A DNA stretch of 64,000 nucleotides from Bacillota bacterium (GCA_023410715.1 JAEYPN010000031.1:28632-92631); one strand, 5' to 3'. Shown: positions 1 to 9,065, counted from the stretch's first letter. The notes: generated by a model not told the origin, from the letters alone. Numbers and translations: made by a program.

Positions 1-452
1 AGATTAGTTTCATGTAATGACTCTAAGTCATTAGAAATGTCAAATGCCTTCATCAAATTTCTATGTACTCCTCCAATTCCACCTGTCGCAAATACTTTAA
101 TATCCGCAAGTGATGCGATGTATGAAGTGGCAGAGACAGTTGTCGCACCGTCAAGTTTATTTGCAACGACATATGGAATATCTCTTTTTGAGACCTTTAA
201 AACATTTTTTGCGGTGGCTAAATGATATAATTCATCATCTGACAATCCAACTTTTAAAATTCCATTAATGATCGCAATCGTTGCTGGAACAGCTCCAACC
301 TCACGAATCACGTTTTCACATTCTTTGGCTGTTTTTAAGTTATCTGGATATGGCATACCATGTGAAATAATTGTTGATTCAAGAGCTACGATTGGTTGAT
401 TATTTTTAAGTGCTTCTTTTACTTCATCGCTATACTCTACAAATTTATTCAT
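1..452 (-). CDS. psuG: Pseudouridine-5'-phosphate glycosidase, partial (3' end outside window)
   Basis: This is the N-terminal 150 residues of PsuG. The enzyme splits pseudouridine 5'-phosphate into uracil and ribose 5-phosphate, the last step of pseudouridine salvage in the cytoplasm. The translation begins MNKFVEYSDEVKEAL and contains the family hallmark ALESTIISHGMPYP, followed by IAIINGILKVGLSDDEL and FATGGIGGVHR, which is the catalytic and Mn-binding architecture of the IndA/PsuG family. The ATG at 452 is preceded by GAGGTG. The gene runs off the left edge, so the C-terminal half and any psuK kinase neighbour are not visible. It fits with the nucleoside importer 5 kb away, although the two are not adjacent. 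Confidence 0.93.
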   Translation of the reverse strand, partial: MNKFVEYSDEVKEALKNNQPIVALESTIISHGMPYPDNLKTAKECENVIREVGAVPATIAIINGILKVGLSDDELYHLATAKNVLKVSKRDIPYVVANKLDGATTVSATSYIASLADIKVFATGGIGGVHRNLMKAFDISNDLESLHETN

Positions 453-528
453 AATAACACCTCTTATTTCAATTATACCATTAAGTCCACCTTTTTTAAA
501 TAATTATCTTCCTTTAAGTCAAAAAATA

Positions 529-554
529 AAAGAGAAGTTTGTTAACTTCTCTTT
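529..554 (-). terminator. Rho-independent terminator after the esterase gene
   Basis: On the minus strand an 11-bp perfect stem (AAAGAGAAGTT paired with AACTTCTCTTT) with a 4-nt loop is followed by TTTATTTTTT. The upstream arm overlaps the last codons of the esterase gene, so coding sequence and terminator are shared. It ends the hisS-aspS-esterase transcript. Confidence 0.8.
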
Positions 555-1282
555 AGGGCCCACTTTAAAAATAGATGTAAGTTTTTATTCCATGCTTGCC
601 AAGTATGACCATCATCATCAGTATAATAGTAATATTTAATTTTTAATTCAGCTAAAAGCTTTAAATATCTTACGTTTGGTTCATATAAGAAATCACTTGT
701 GCCACAGTAAATATAAAGCTCTTTAATCTCATCTTTTTTAATTCTTGTTTGGTATGCTATATCACTTATTGACTCATTAAAAGCTTCAAATGGTCCTAAG
801 ACTTTTTTAATTTTATCATTTCCTTCATCATTATTTTTATATATATCTTCTAATAACACACATCCAGAAAATGAACCAATATAACGAAATTTTGATAAAT
901 TAGCTAAACCAATCTTTAAGGCACCATATCCTCCCATTGATAAGCCTGCAACCATTGTTTTTTCATATTCGTTAGTTAAATTAAAGAGTTCTCTTGCATG
1001 GGGTAAAATCTCGTCAACAATCGCTGTATAATATTTTTCACCATTTGGTATATCATTATAAAAACTGTTGTATGCACTAGGCATGATAAATACCACTTTA
1101 TATTCATCAGCAAGAAGTGAAACATCTGATTTTAATGACCAGTCTAAATAGTTTCCAGTATAACCATGAAGAAGTAAAAGAACTGGCATTTCTTTAATAT
1201 TTCCACTTGAAGGAATAATTACCCGATAAGTTTCATTTCTATGAAGCACTTGTGATTCATAATGCACATCAATTATATTCAT
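542..1282 (-). CDS. Alpha/beta-hydrolase esterase (tributyrin esterase / esterase D-like)
   Basis: A 246-residue cytoplasmic alpha/beta hydrolase with no signal peptide. The oxyanion-hole segment LLLLHGYTGNYLDWS lies near residue 37, and the nucleophile elbow GLSMGGYGALK (Ser near residue 115) is followed by a late Asp and the His of DDDGHTWQAW. Family members cleave short acyl esters such as acetylated sugars, tributyrin or S-formylglutathione; the substrate here is not readable. The ATG lies 2 bases after the aspS stop with AGGTAGAG upstream, so it is the last gene of the hisS-aspS operon. Why an esterase should be driven by a tRNA-sensing leader is unclear. Confidence 0.82.
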   Translation of the reverse strand: MNIIDVHYESQVLHRNETYRVIIPSSGNIKEMPVLLLLHGYTGNYLDWSLKSDVSLLADEYKVVFIMPSAYNSFYNDIPNGEKYYTAIVDEILPHARELFNLTNEYEKTMVAGLSMGGYGALKIGLANLSKFRYIGSFSGCVLLEDIYKNNDEGNDKIKKVLGPFEAFNESISDIAYQTRIKKDEIKELYIYCGTSDFLYEPNVRYLKLLAELKIKYYYYTDDDGHTWQAWNKNLHLFLKWALKRS

Positions 1283-1284
1283 GA

Positions 1285-3030
1285 TTACTCTACCTTAATA
1301 CCTAAATCCTTTAACTGCCCAGGATCAACTTCACTTGGACAATTTGACATTAAGCATTGAGCTGATGTAGTTTTAGGGAATAAAATAACATCCTTAATGT
1401 TTGTTGTGCCAAGTAATATCATACAAATTCTATCAAGTCCTAAGGCAATTCCTCCATGAGGTGGAGTTCCATATTTTAATGCTTCTAAGAAGAAACCAAA
1501 CTTAGTTTCTTGTTGCTCAGGAGTAATATTTAAAATATTAAAAATTTGATTTTGAATATCTTCTTGATGAATTCTAATTGATCCACCACCAATTTCATAG
1601 CCATGTAAAACAATGTCATAAGCATCTGAGTAGCATTTAGATGGATCAGTAAAAAGGTAAGGAATTTGTTCTTTTTTACAAGCTGTAAATGGATGATGAG
1701 TAGCTGAATAAGTATTTGTTTCTTCATCATACTCGAAAAGTGGCCAGTCTACAACCCACTTAAAGTCATAAACATTTTCATCCGCCATATTATTTTCATA
1801 AGCGAGTTTATTTCTTAAAGCACCAAGTGTTTGAAGGACAACAGATTTTTTATCAACAACAATAAAGATTGTATCATTTTCTTCAAAGTTCATTTTTTCT
1901 TTAATAGCTTCTAATTCTTCATTTGTTAAATGTTTTGCAATCGAACCGGATAATTCATTATTAACTAATTTAATCCATGCTAAGCCTTTAGCTTTATATT
2001 TCTTTACAAAATCTGTTAATTTATCAATTTCTTTACGTGAGTATTTTGCGCCTAAATTCTTAAGATTTATAGCTTTAATGATTTGTTTATTTTCTTTAGC
2101 TAATTTAAACATATCTAAGCTAGATGAAGCTAATATATCAGTTAAGTCATATAGACGAAGATCAAATCTTGTATCTGGTTTATCAGAACCATAATTTTCC
2201 ATTGCATAATTATAAGTCATACGTGAAAATGGCGTTTCGACATCAATATTCTTAATATCTTTCATTAACTTTTTTAGTAATCCTTCCATTAAAGTTAATA
2301 ATTCTTCTTGATCTAAGAATGATGTTTCAATATCTACTTGTGTAAATTCTGGTTGACGGTCAGCTCTTAAGTCTTCATCTCTAAAACATTTAGCAATTTG
2401 ATAATAGCGTTCAAAGCCAGCTACCATAAGTAATTGCTTGAATAGTTGTGGTGATTGAGGAAGAGCATAAAATTGACCTGGATAAATTCTTGATGGTACT
2501 AAATAGTCTCTTGCGCCTTCTGGTGTTGATTTTGATAAAATTGGTGTCTCAAATTCAATAAATTCATTATTGTTTAAATATTCTCTTATTGATTTTACAA
2601 CATTATGACGTAAAATAAAGTTCTTTTGCATCGTTGGACGACGTAAATCAAGATAACGATATTTTAATCTTGTATCCTCTAATGCATCAGTTTCATCTTG
2701 AATAATCATTGGTAGTGGTTTTGATGTTGAAATAATATTTAATTCATCAACAACAACTTCGATTTCACCAGTTGGAATATTTTTGTTAATTGACTGACGT
2801 AATACTACTTTACCTAAAGCTTCAAGGACAAATTCATTTTTAACTTTAGCTGCGGTTTCATAAACAGCGCTATTTGGATAAATAGCTAGTTGGGTAATAC
2901 CATAGCGGTCTCTTAGGTCAATAAAAATTATTCCCCCTAAATTTCTTACTTTACTAGCCCAGCCTTTTAGGCCTACTTCTTGATCAATGTTTTCTCTTCT
3001 TAATTCGCCATTATTTACTGTTCTCTTCAT
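1285..3030 (-). CDS. aspS: Aspartyl-tRNA synthetase
   Basis: AspRS charges tRNA-Asp with aspartate. With the start chosen here it is 581 residues, the normal bacterial length. It has an N-terminal OB-fold anticodon-binding domain (about 1-105), a class II core with motif 2 FRDEDLRADRQPEFTQVDIE, a bacterial GAD-type insertion (about 280-400) and motif 3 GIALGLDRICMILLG near the C-terminus. A longer reading frame extends upstream to 3084, but the ATG at 3030 has GGAGG 8 bases upstream and begins with the conserved MKRTVNNGELR. The start overlaps the end of hisS by 20 bases, so translation is probably coupled. It lies in the T-box-controlled operon. Confidence 0.97.
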   Translation of the reverse strand: MKRTVNNGELRRENIDQEVGLKGWASKVRNLGGIIFIDLRDRYGITQLAIYPNSAVYETAAKVKNEFVLEALGKVVLRQSINKNIPTGEIEVVVDELNIISTSKPLPMIIQDETDALEDTRLKYRYLDLRRPTMQKNFILRHNVVKSIREYLNNNEFIEFETPILSKSTPEGARDYLVPSRIYPGQFYALPQSPQLFKQLLMVAGFERYYQIAKCFRDEDLRADRQPEFTQVDIETSFLDQEELLTLMEGLLKKLMKDIKNIDVETPFSRMTYNYAMENYGSDKPDTRFDLRLYDLTDILASSSLDMFKLAKENKQIIKAINLKNLGAKYSRKEIDKLTDFVKKYKAKGLAWIKLVNNELSGSIAKHLTNEELEAIKEKMNFEENDTIFIVVDKKSVVLQTLGALRNKLAYENNMADENVYDFKWVVDWPLFEYDEETNTYSATHHPFTACKKEQIPYLFTDPSKCYSDAYDIVLHGYEIGGGSIRIHQEDIQNQIFNILNITPEQQETKFGFFLEALKYGTPPHGGIALGLDRICMILLGTTNIKDVILFPKTTSAQCLMSNCPSEVDPGQLKDLGIKVE

Positions 3031-4336
3031 GATTACAACCTCCATGACATGACCCACAGTTACTTTCGCCTTTTTGTAAGTCATGAATTATTGTTTTATA
3101 AATATCCGCAATTTTAATTTTCATTTCTTCTTTTGTTTCAGTATTTTTTAAGACTGCTTCCCCTTCTAGAAGTTCATTATCACCTAAAACCATAATGTAT
3201 AACGAATTAAGCTTTTCTGATTGCTTAAATTGGTTTTTTAGGCTTCCTTGTTCATAACTCATTTCCGCTGTTAAACCAATTTTACGTGCTTTAGTTATAA
3301 TTTCTAAGGCTTTTAAATTAGCTTTATCGCCAAGAGCAATCATGTATAAATGAATAAAGTTAGATACCTCATTTTTTCTTAAGGCTTCTAAAGCGATAAT
3401 TAGTCTTTCCATACCAAACGCAAAACCACAAGCACCCATTTCTGGACCGCCTAATTCTTTTATTAGATTATTATAGCGTCCGCCGCCACCTAAAGTATCT
3501 TGAGTTCCTAAGCCTGATAAACTAGCTTTGATTTCAAAAATTGTATGTGTGTAATAGTCTAAACCTCTAACTAGTTTATGATCAATCTTATATGGAATTT
3601 TCATTACATCAAGATATTCAAGTACCTTATCAAAGTGTGCTTTATCATTATCTGTTAAATAATCAATTGGATGAGGAAGATCATTAAATAATTCTGACTT
3701 AGCATCTACTTTACAATCAAGAATCCTTAGTGGATTAGTAGAGAAACGTCTTTGACAGTCTTCACATAATGATGAAACATTATTGCTTAAATATTCAACT
3801 AGAGCCTTTTTATAGTTTTCTTGTGATTCTTTATCGCCTAAAGAATTAATATAAACAGTAATGTCTTTTAGTTTCAAAGCTTCAATTAATGAATAAGCAT
3901 AAGAAATCACTTCACCATCAGCAAGTGGTGAATAGCTGCCAATTAATTCTGCGCCAAATTGGTGAAATTGTCTTTGACGACCCTTTTGTGGTCTTTCATA
4001 GCGAAACATTGGTCCAACATAATATAGCTTTTGTGGCATTACTGGACTAGCATAAAGCTTATTTTCAATCACACTTCTAATAACTCCAGCTGTGCCTTCT
4101 GGTCTTAGAGTGTTTAATCTACCACTTCTATCTTGAAAATCATATGTTTCTTTAGTTACAATATCTGATTCTTCACCAGCTGAACGATGAAACAACTCTG
4201 TTGATTCAAAAATTGGTGTTCTAATCTCTTCATAATTATAAATACTTGCAATACGATGTATAATATTTTCTAATGTTTGCCAAGTATATACATCATTTGG
4301 TAATATATCTTGCGTGCCTTTTGGTTTAATATACAT
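3011..4336 (-). CDS. hisS: Histidyl-tRNA synthetase with Cys/His-rich C-terminal tail
   Basis: HisRS charges tRNA-His. The 441 residues start MYIKPKGTQDILPND and carry class II motif 2 (MFRYERPQKGRQRQFHQFGAE), the His-binding signatures LVRGLDYYTHTIFEI and GGGGRYNNLI, motif 3 (MGACGFAFGMERL) and the C-terminal anticodon-binding domain. AAGGAGG lies 8 bases before the ATG. The oddity is a short tail after the normal end, reading ESNCGSCHGGCNHEENSK, with three Cys and two His. The DNA for HGGCNHE contains the aspS Shine-Dalgarno and start codon, so the tail may owe its composition partly to the overlap. A metal-binding role is possible but unproven. Confidence 0.97.
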   Translation of the reverse strand: MYIKPKGTQDILPNDVYTWQTLENIIHRIASIYNYEEIRTPIFESTELFHRSAGEESDIVTKETYDFQDRSGRLNTLRPEGTAGVIRSVIENKLYASPVMPQKLYYVGPMFRYERPQKGRQRQFHQFGAELIGSYSPLADGEVISYAYSLIEALKLKDITVYINSLGDKESQENYKKALVEYLSNNVSSLCEDCQRRFSTNPLRILDCKVDAKSELFNDLPHPIDYLTDNDKAHFDKVLEYLDVMKIPYKIDHKLVRGLDYYTHTIFEIKASLSGLGTQDTLGGGGRYNNLIKELGGPEMGACGFAFGMERLIIALEALRKNEVSNFIHLYMIALGDKANLKALEIITKARKIGLTAEMSYEQGSLKNQFKQSEKLNSLYIMVLGDNELLEGEAVLKNTETKEEMKIKIADIYKTIIHDLQKGESNCGSCHGGCNHEENSK

Positions 4337-4363
4337 TTCTTAATCCTCCTTATATATAAAAAA

Positions 4364-4567
4364 AATTCGCCCTTATATAAAAGGGCGAATATTATTTCGC
4401 GGTACCACCTTAGTTTGTGCATAAAGCACCTCAAATCCTTAACGCGGATACACGGACTACCCTACTTAATTTCAAGCAATCCCTCTGTGATGTCTAGTTA
4501 CTAACAAGTTAGATATTTTCACCGACCATATCTTCTCTATAAAACCTAATTAATAACCTCTTCACTT
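4364..4567 (-). promoter_or_regulatory. T-box riboswitch leader of hisS-aspS, Asp (GAC) specifier
   Basis: On the minus strand the conserved T-box sequence AAGGTGGTACCGCG (4398-4411) lies just before a terminator hairpin whose 10-bp arms are 4365-4374 and 4381-4390, followed by a T8 run. Stem I can be drawn: basal pairing GTGA/TCAC (4562-4565 with 4487-4490), an internal loop, then an 8-bp helix GTTATTAA/TTAGTAAC (one G-T pair). The 3' side of the internal loop is TAGACA, which presents GAC at 4494-4492 followed by A, the usual specifier arrangement. An AGAGA element and a GGTCGGTGAAA apical region complete stem I. Uncharged tRNA-Asp should favour antitermination. Confidence 0.93.
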
Positions 4568-4574
4568 CAACGGT

Positions 4575-4811
4575 TTATTTACTAGCTATATAATCAACAA
4601 GTTGCTTAACTGTTCTTAAGTCCATTGCAACTTCATCAGGAATTTCAATACCAAATTCTTCTTCTAGTGAACAAATTAATTCGATTGCATCTAAGCTATC
4701 AGCACCAAAATCTTCTTCAAGATTACTTTCTAAAGCAATTTTATTTTCCTCAACTGATAATTCATTTACAATCACTTTTTTTACTCTGTCAAAAACTTCA
4801 TTAAATTCCAT
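4575..4811 (-). CDS. acpP: Acyl carrier protein
   Basis: A 78-residue acidic protein with the 4'-phosphopantetheine attachment motif GADSLDAIEL; Ser in the DSL triad carries the prosthetic group. It shuttles acyl intermediates of fatty-acid and phospholipid synthesis. An upstream in-frame TTG (4823) would add four residues, but it overlaps the GGAGG ribosome binding site, so the ATG at 4811 (MEFNEVFDRV) is the start. The T-box leader begins about 10 bases after its stop. The hisS transcript therefore either starts within acpP or reads through from it. No other fatty-acid genes lie nearby. Confidence 0.95.
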   Translation of the reverse strand: MEFNEVFDRVKKVIVNELSVEENKIALESNLEEDFGADSLDAIELICSLEEEFGIEIPDEVAMDLRTVKQLVDYIASK

Positions 4812-4823
4812 AATATCCTCCAA

Positions 4824-5188
4824 AAAAATTTAATAATTGACCTTATCTTCTATTATTATACACTACAAAATTTAAAATAACAAGCATTAAATATTATTTA
4901 TTGTAAGTGATAATTAGACTATAAGTTAATTTTAAATATATTTTTTATGCATTTAGTATTATTATTCCCCAAATGTTCACTATATACTAATCCAAAAACA
5001 ATTAAAAACTTTTAGGAGTAATCTAGATTATTTAATATAAATACTATTTATTAGTCATCTAATTTTAACATTTCTAAGTGTCATAAAATGTTCTTTTTAA
5101 TTATGAAATATATATTTATTTAAAAAAGGATGGATTTTCTAATTTCCATCCTGTATTTATTTTAAATATTATCTAGCTAAATATTAAT
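4824..5188. other. AT-rich intergenic region, acpP promoter side
   Basis: This 365-base gap holds no convincing gene. On the minus strand a TATAAT box (in GTGTATAATA, around 4856-4861) lies about 40 bases upstream of the acpP start and is the likely acpP promoter. The far end holds the terminator of the nucleoside importer (5127-5152). The rest is AT-rich with no repeat or ORF that I can support. Confidence 0.5.
5127..5152 (-). terminator. Terminator of the nucleoside ABC importer operon
   Basis: Minus-strand hairpin AGGATGGA / TCCATCCT with a 10-base loop followed by TTTTTT, located 37 bases after the stop of the last permease gene. Confidence 0.85.
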
Positions 5189-6199
5189 TTAACGTTTACC
5201 CTTATCGTATGGTTGACCTTCAGCTTTTGGTGCCCTCGATCTTTTGGATGTAAATGCTAAAACTATTAATGTGATTATATATGGTAACATTCTATAAACA
5301 TCAGAGCTGATTCCAATATTTTTTAGTGAAAATATACCGTCGCCATTAATATCAATTAATGCATAACCAACAGAAATACATTTTAAAGCGCCAAATAGTA
5401 AGGCCGCTCCAAAAATATTAAGTGGTTTCCAGTTACCAAAAATCATAACCGCTAAAGCTAAGAATCCAAGACCGGCAACACTACCTTTAGTCGCACATCC
5501 TTCAGCCATTAGAGCATAAACAAATCCACCAAATGCAGCTAGTGCACCAGAAATAATAACGCCAATATAACGCATTTTATAAACGTTAATACCTAGTGAA
5601 TCAGATGCTTGTGGATGTTCACCACATGAACGAAGTCTTAAGCCAAATTTTGTTTTATAAAGAATTATTGATAAAACTACAAATAAAATTATGGCATAAA
5701 AGGTTGTTGGATATACTTTTGTAAACAACATTTTTTGAATAGTAGTTAATTCAGCAGTTGAACTAAAACCAAAACTTTTTTGTGTTAACATAAACATATC
5801 ACTTGCACTATACTTATTACCAATACCAAGAATTGAATCATTATAGATAACATCAATAATGAAAATTACTAAGGCTGGTGCAAGTAAATTTAGAGCTGTA
5901 CCACCAATTGTTTGGTCAGCTTTAAGATTTATTGAGGCAAATGCCAAAAGTAACGAAAATAAAGCTCCAAAAATCATAACCAAAATAGTAGTAATAATCA
6001 AAGCTAACTGACCTGATGCAGGAGTAAAGCCAATTTGAATTAAAATTCTTACGACGGCAACACCAATGAATGCCCCAAAAATCATGATACCTTCTAGAGC
6101 AATATTAATGATGCCACTTCGCTCAGCGAAAACACCAGCCAAGGCAACGATCATTAAAGGAATTAAGTAAGTTAATGTATTTTGAAATAAATATACCAT
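5189..6199 (-). CDS. BMP-type nucleoside ABC transporter, permease (NupQ-like)
   Basis: A 336-residue integral membrane protein with about eight to ten hydrophobic segments. The N-terminal region EVERSGIINIALEGIM-type (here FAERSGIINIALEGIMIFG) is the signature of BPD_transp_2 permeases of the purine-nucleoside importer family (Bacillus NupQ, Streptococcus RnsD). A second conserved block is KTKFGLRLRSCGEHPQASD, the cytoplasmic coupling loop contacting the ATPase. It forms the heterodimeric channel with the next permease. Its ATG overlaps the stop of that gene by one base (TAATG), so translation is coupled. Confidence 0.9.
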   Translation of the reverse strand: MVYLFQNTLTYLIPLMIVALAGVFAERSGIINIALEGIMIFGAFIGVAVVRILIQIGFTPASGQLALIITTILVMIFGALFSLLLAFASINLKADQTIGGTALNLLAPALVIFIIDVIYNDSILGIGNKYSASDMFMLTQKSFGFSSTAELTTIQKMLFTKVYPTTFYAIILFVVLSIILYKTKFGLRLRSCGEHPQASDSLGINVYKMRYIGVIISGALAAFGGFVYALMAEGCATKGSVAGLGFLALAVMIFGNWKPLNIFGAALLFGALKCISVGYALIDINGDGIFSLKNIGISSDVYRMLPYIITLIVLAFTSKRSRAPKAEGQPYDKGKR

Positions 6200-7533
6200 T
6201 ATTTGCTTACCTCCTTAGTATCGCTTACGACTACTGATTGTACATCAAGTGGTTTTTCTTTTTTACGTTTTTTATTATTATTTAATAATTCTTTAATAAC
6301 TAAAGCAAAGGCACTAAAGTAAACAATTACCGCGCTAATAATATTAGTAATTTCACTACTGAATTCGGTGATTCCTGAAATAATATTACCAGCAACACTT
6401 AAATAGGCCATAAATAAAGCTGAGAATATTACACCAATAGGATTACTAACCGCAAGTAAAGCGGCTGGAATACCATTAAATCCTACTGCTGGTAATGATT
6501 CATATGTACTCCATGAAAATTCTGTATTACCTGCTAAATAATAAAGTGCAGCTCCAGCGCCAGCAAGTCCACCAGCTATCATCATTGACAAAATAATACT
6601 TCTTTTTTCATTAATTCCTGCGTATTTTGCAGCATTTTTATTACTACCGCAAGCTTTTAGTTCATAACCAAATGTTGTTTTATTAAGCATGATATAAACT
6701 AAAATTGCAATAAGAATCGCAATGATTATTCCCCCATTAACCTGAGATTCTTTAAATAAAACATCAAGCCCCATTTTATTTGTGGCAACGCCATTATGTG
6801 TTGTTTTATAAACAAACTTCCAGTTTTTAGTTCCACTTGGATCTAATAGATTCCTAAACGATTTACCAAATAAACTTGTGACAAAATTTGCCGCAATCCA
6901 GTTCATCATAATACAAGTTATAACTTCATTTACATTAAATAATGATTTAAATAAACCGGGAACTAAGCCCCAAATTGCACCAGCTAAAATTGCACCGAGG
7001 AAGGCTAATGTCCAAATTAACCAAACAGGTAGTATTGTTGAAGGGATTGATAAGGAAATAATTAAGGAAGCTGCTGTACCTACTAAATATTGTCCTGGGG
7101 CTCCAATATTAAATAGCCCTGTTTTAAATGCTAAAGCCACTGATAATCCAGTTAAAATTAGTGGTGTAGCATTAAATAACATATTACCAAAGTTAATAGT
7201 ATTAAATGTAAACCTTAACTCAATAGCATTACCAGTATTAAATAATGTTAAGAATAAAAGTTGAATACCATTAATAACATCTGAAAAATAAATATCACTA
7301 CCATTAGCAATTTTACCAAGATATGAAATAAGTAAAATGACACATCCCACAAGCATACCGCATAAAATGGAAATCAATGATGAAGCAACTGATTTTGTTG
7401 AATCCTTTTTCCATGAACGCATTAGCCATGTTTCTTTATTTTCTTTTTTAGCTTTTTTTGTTGATAATTTAACATAGGCAATAAAAGAGCCAATTAATAC
7501 AATTAGTAAAATAAACATACCTAAACTAGACAT
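6199..7533 (-). CDS. BMP-type nucleoside ABC transporter, permease (NupP-like)
   Basis: A 444-residue membrane protein, the longer of the two permeases. It has an extra N-terminal membrane segment and charged region (residues 1-45) before the BPD_transp_2 core. Visible family marks are FKTGLFNIGAPGQYLVG and the coupling loop NKTTFGYELKACGSNKNAAKYAGI. The length and pairing match NupP/RnsC of guanosine and other nucleoside importers. The start overlaps the ATPase stop by one base. The C-terminus is basic and cytoplasmic (NNNKKRKKEK). Confidence 0.9.
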   Translation of the reverse strand: MSSLGMFILLIVLIGSFIAYVKLSTKKAKKENKETWLMRSWKKDSTKSVASSLISILCGMLVGCVILLISYLGKIANGSDIYFSDVINGIQLLFLTLFNTGNAIELRFTFNTINFGNMLFNATPLILTGLSVALAFKTGLFNIGAPGQYLVGTAASLIISLSIPSTILPVWLIWTLAFLGAILAGAIWGLVPGLFKSLFNVNEVITCIMMNWIAANFVTSLFGKSFRNLLDPSGTKNWKFVYKTTHNGVATNKMGLDVLFKESQVNGGIIIAILIAILVYIMLNKTTFGYELKACGSNKNAAKYAGINEKRSIILSMMIAGGLAGAGAALYYLAGNTEFSWSTYESLPAVGFNGIPAALLAVSNPIGVIFSALFMAYLSVAGNIISGITEFSSEITNIISAVIVYFSAFALVIKELLNNNKKRKKEKPLDVQSVVVSDTKEVSK

Positions 7534-9065
7534 TATTTATTCTCCTTTCTCTTAGCTCCGGCCATATATAGACCAAGTTCATTTGTATCGACAGCTTTAG
7601 AATCAAATTCGCCGACAATTTCTCCCTCGTACATAACTAAAATACGATCGGATAAATCCATAACTTCATCAAGTTCCAAAGATACAAGCAAAACTGCTTT
7701 ATTATTATCTCTTGCGCTTACTATCTGACGATGAATATATTCAATTGCACCAACATCTAAACCTCTTGTTGGTTGAACAGCAATAAGCAGTGATGTATCG
7801 CGGTCGATTTCTCTTGCGACAATTGCTTTTTGTTGATTACCACCAGACATTGATCGAGTACTTGTTGTTGCACCTTTACCACTTCTTACATCATATTGTT
7901 CAATTAATTTTTCTGCATAGGCACGAATGTTATCTCGCCTAATAAATCCATGTTTTTGAAATTCTGGTTCAAAATATCTTTGTAAAACCATGTTATCTTC
8001 TAAAGAAAAATCTAAGATTAATCCATGTTTATGTCGATCTTCAGGAATATGACTAACACCTAAATTATTTCTATTTCTAATTTTAGCATTTGTAATATCC
8101 GTACCATTAAGATATATTTTACCACTATTAACTTTTTCAAGCCCACTTACACCATAAACAAATTCTGTTTGTCCGTTACCTTCAATACCAGCAATACAAA
8201 CAATTTCTCCTTCATGGACAGTTAAGCTTACATTATTGACAACATTCCCCTTCTTAATACTCGAATGTATCACCATATTTTCAATTTTAAGAACTTCTTT
8301 TCCAGGTTTACTTTCTTTTTTATTAACTTTAAAGTCAACTTTACGACCAACCATCATTTCTGATAGTTCTTCTTTATTAGTGTCTTTAACATTAACTGTT
8401 CCAATGTATTTTCCTTTTCTTAGAACTGTACAACGATCCGCAACTGCTAAAATTTCATTTAGTTTATGAGAAATAAAAAGAATTGACTTACCACTTTTGG
8501 CCATTTTTTTCATAATTGATAAAAGTTCATCAATTTCCTGTGGCGTTAAAACCGCAGTTGGCTCATCAAAAATCAAAATATTGTTATTACGATATAACAT
8601 TTTTAATATTTCTACTCTTTGTTGCATACCTACAGTAATATCTTCTACTAAAGAATCTACATCAATAGCAAATCCATATTCTTCTGATAATTTAATTACT
8701 TTTTCACGTGCTTCTTTTTTCTTTAAAAAACCTAATTTATTAGTTGTTTCAGCGCCTAAAATTATATTATCAAGAACTGTAAAAACATCAATTAATTTAA
8801 AATGTTGATGTACCATTCCAATTCCTAAAGCATTTGCATCGTTAGGGTTATTAATTTTAACCTCTTCTCCATTAAATTTTATTACACCACCATCTGGCTG
8901 GTATAGTCCGAAAAGAATACTCATCAGGGTTGATTTTCCAGCACCATTTTCTCCAAGCAATGCATGTATTTCTCCTTTTTTTAATTTTAAAGTTACATCA
9001 TCGTTGGCCTTAATTCCTGGAAACTCCTTTGTAATATGAAGCATTTCTATGACATAGTTGTCCAT
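7533..9065 (-). CDS. BMP-type nucleoside ABC transporter, double ATP-binding protein (NupO-like)
   Basis: A 510-residue protein with two ABC ATPase domains in tandem. Domain 1 has Walker A GENGAGKST and Walker B ILIFDEPTAVLT; its signature region reads DITVGMQQRVEI, degenerate as in sugar/nucleoside ATPases. Domain 2 (from about residue 255) has a degenerate Walker A GIEGNGQTE and signature SGGNQQKAIVARE. This architecture energises the two permeases for nucleoside import. An upstream ATG at 9077 lies directly on the AAAGG ribosome binding site, so the ATG at 9065 (MDNYVIEML) is preferred. Confidence 0.92.
   Translation of the reverse strand: MDNYVIEMLHITKEFPGIKANDDVTLKLKKGEIHALLGENGAGKSTLMSILFGLYQPDGGVIKFNGEEVKINNPNDANALGIGMVHQHFKLIDVFTVLDNIILGAETTNKLGFLKKKEAREKVIKLSEEYGFAIDVDSLVEDITVGMQQRVEILKMLYRNNNILIFDEPTAVLTPQEIDELLSIMKKMAKSGKSILFISHKLNEILAVADRCTVLRKGKYIGTVNVKDTNKEELSEMMVGRKVDFKVNKKESKPGKEVLKIENMVIHSSIKKGNVVNNVSLTVHEGEIVCIAGIEGNGQTEFVYGVSGLEKVNSGKIYLNGTDITNAKIRNRNNLGVSHIPEDRHKHGLILDFSLEDNMVLQRYFEPEFQKHGFIRRDNIRAYAEKLIEQYDVRSGKGATTSTRSMSGGNQQKAIVAREIDRDTSLLIAVQPTRGLDVGAIEYIHRQIVSARDNNKAVLLVSLELDEVMDLSDRILVMYEGEIVGEFDSKAVDTNELGLYMAGAKRKENK

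Noticed and set aside
1530..1730. 66-codon minus-strand ORF inside aspS
   Set aside because: Overlaps conserved AspRS coding sequence in another frame, with no ribosome binding site.
3030..3065. CXXCH in the HisRS tail as a heme c attachment site
   Set aside because: The protein is cytoplasmic with no signal peptide, and no cytochrome maturation context exists. Metal binding, or no function, is more likely.
6878..7264. 128-codon plus-strand ORF inside the permease gene
   Set aside because: It is the complement of a well-supported membrane protein gene, and its amino-acid pattern is that expected from antisense of hydrophobic codons.
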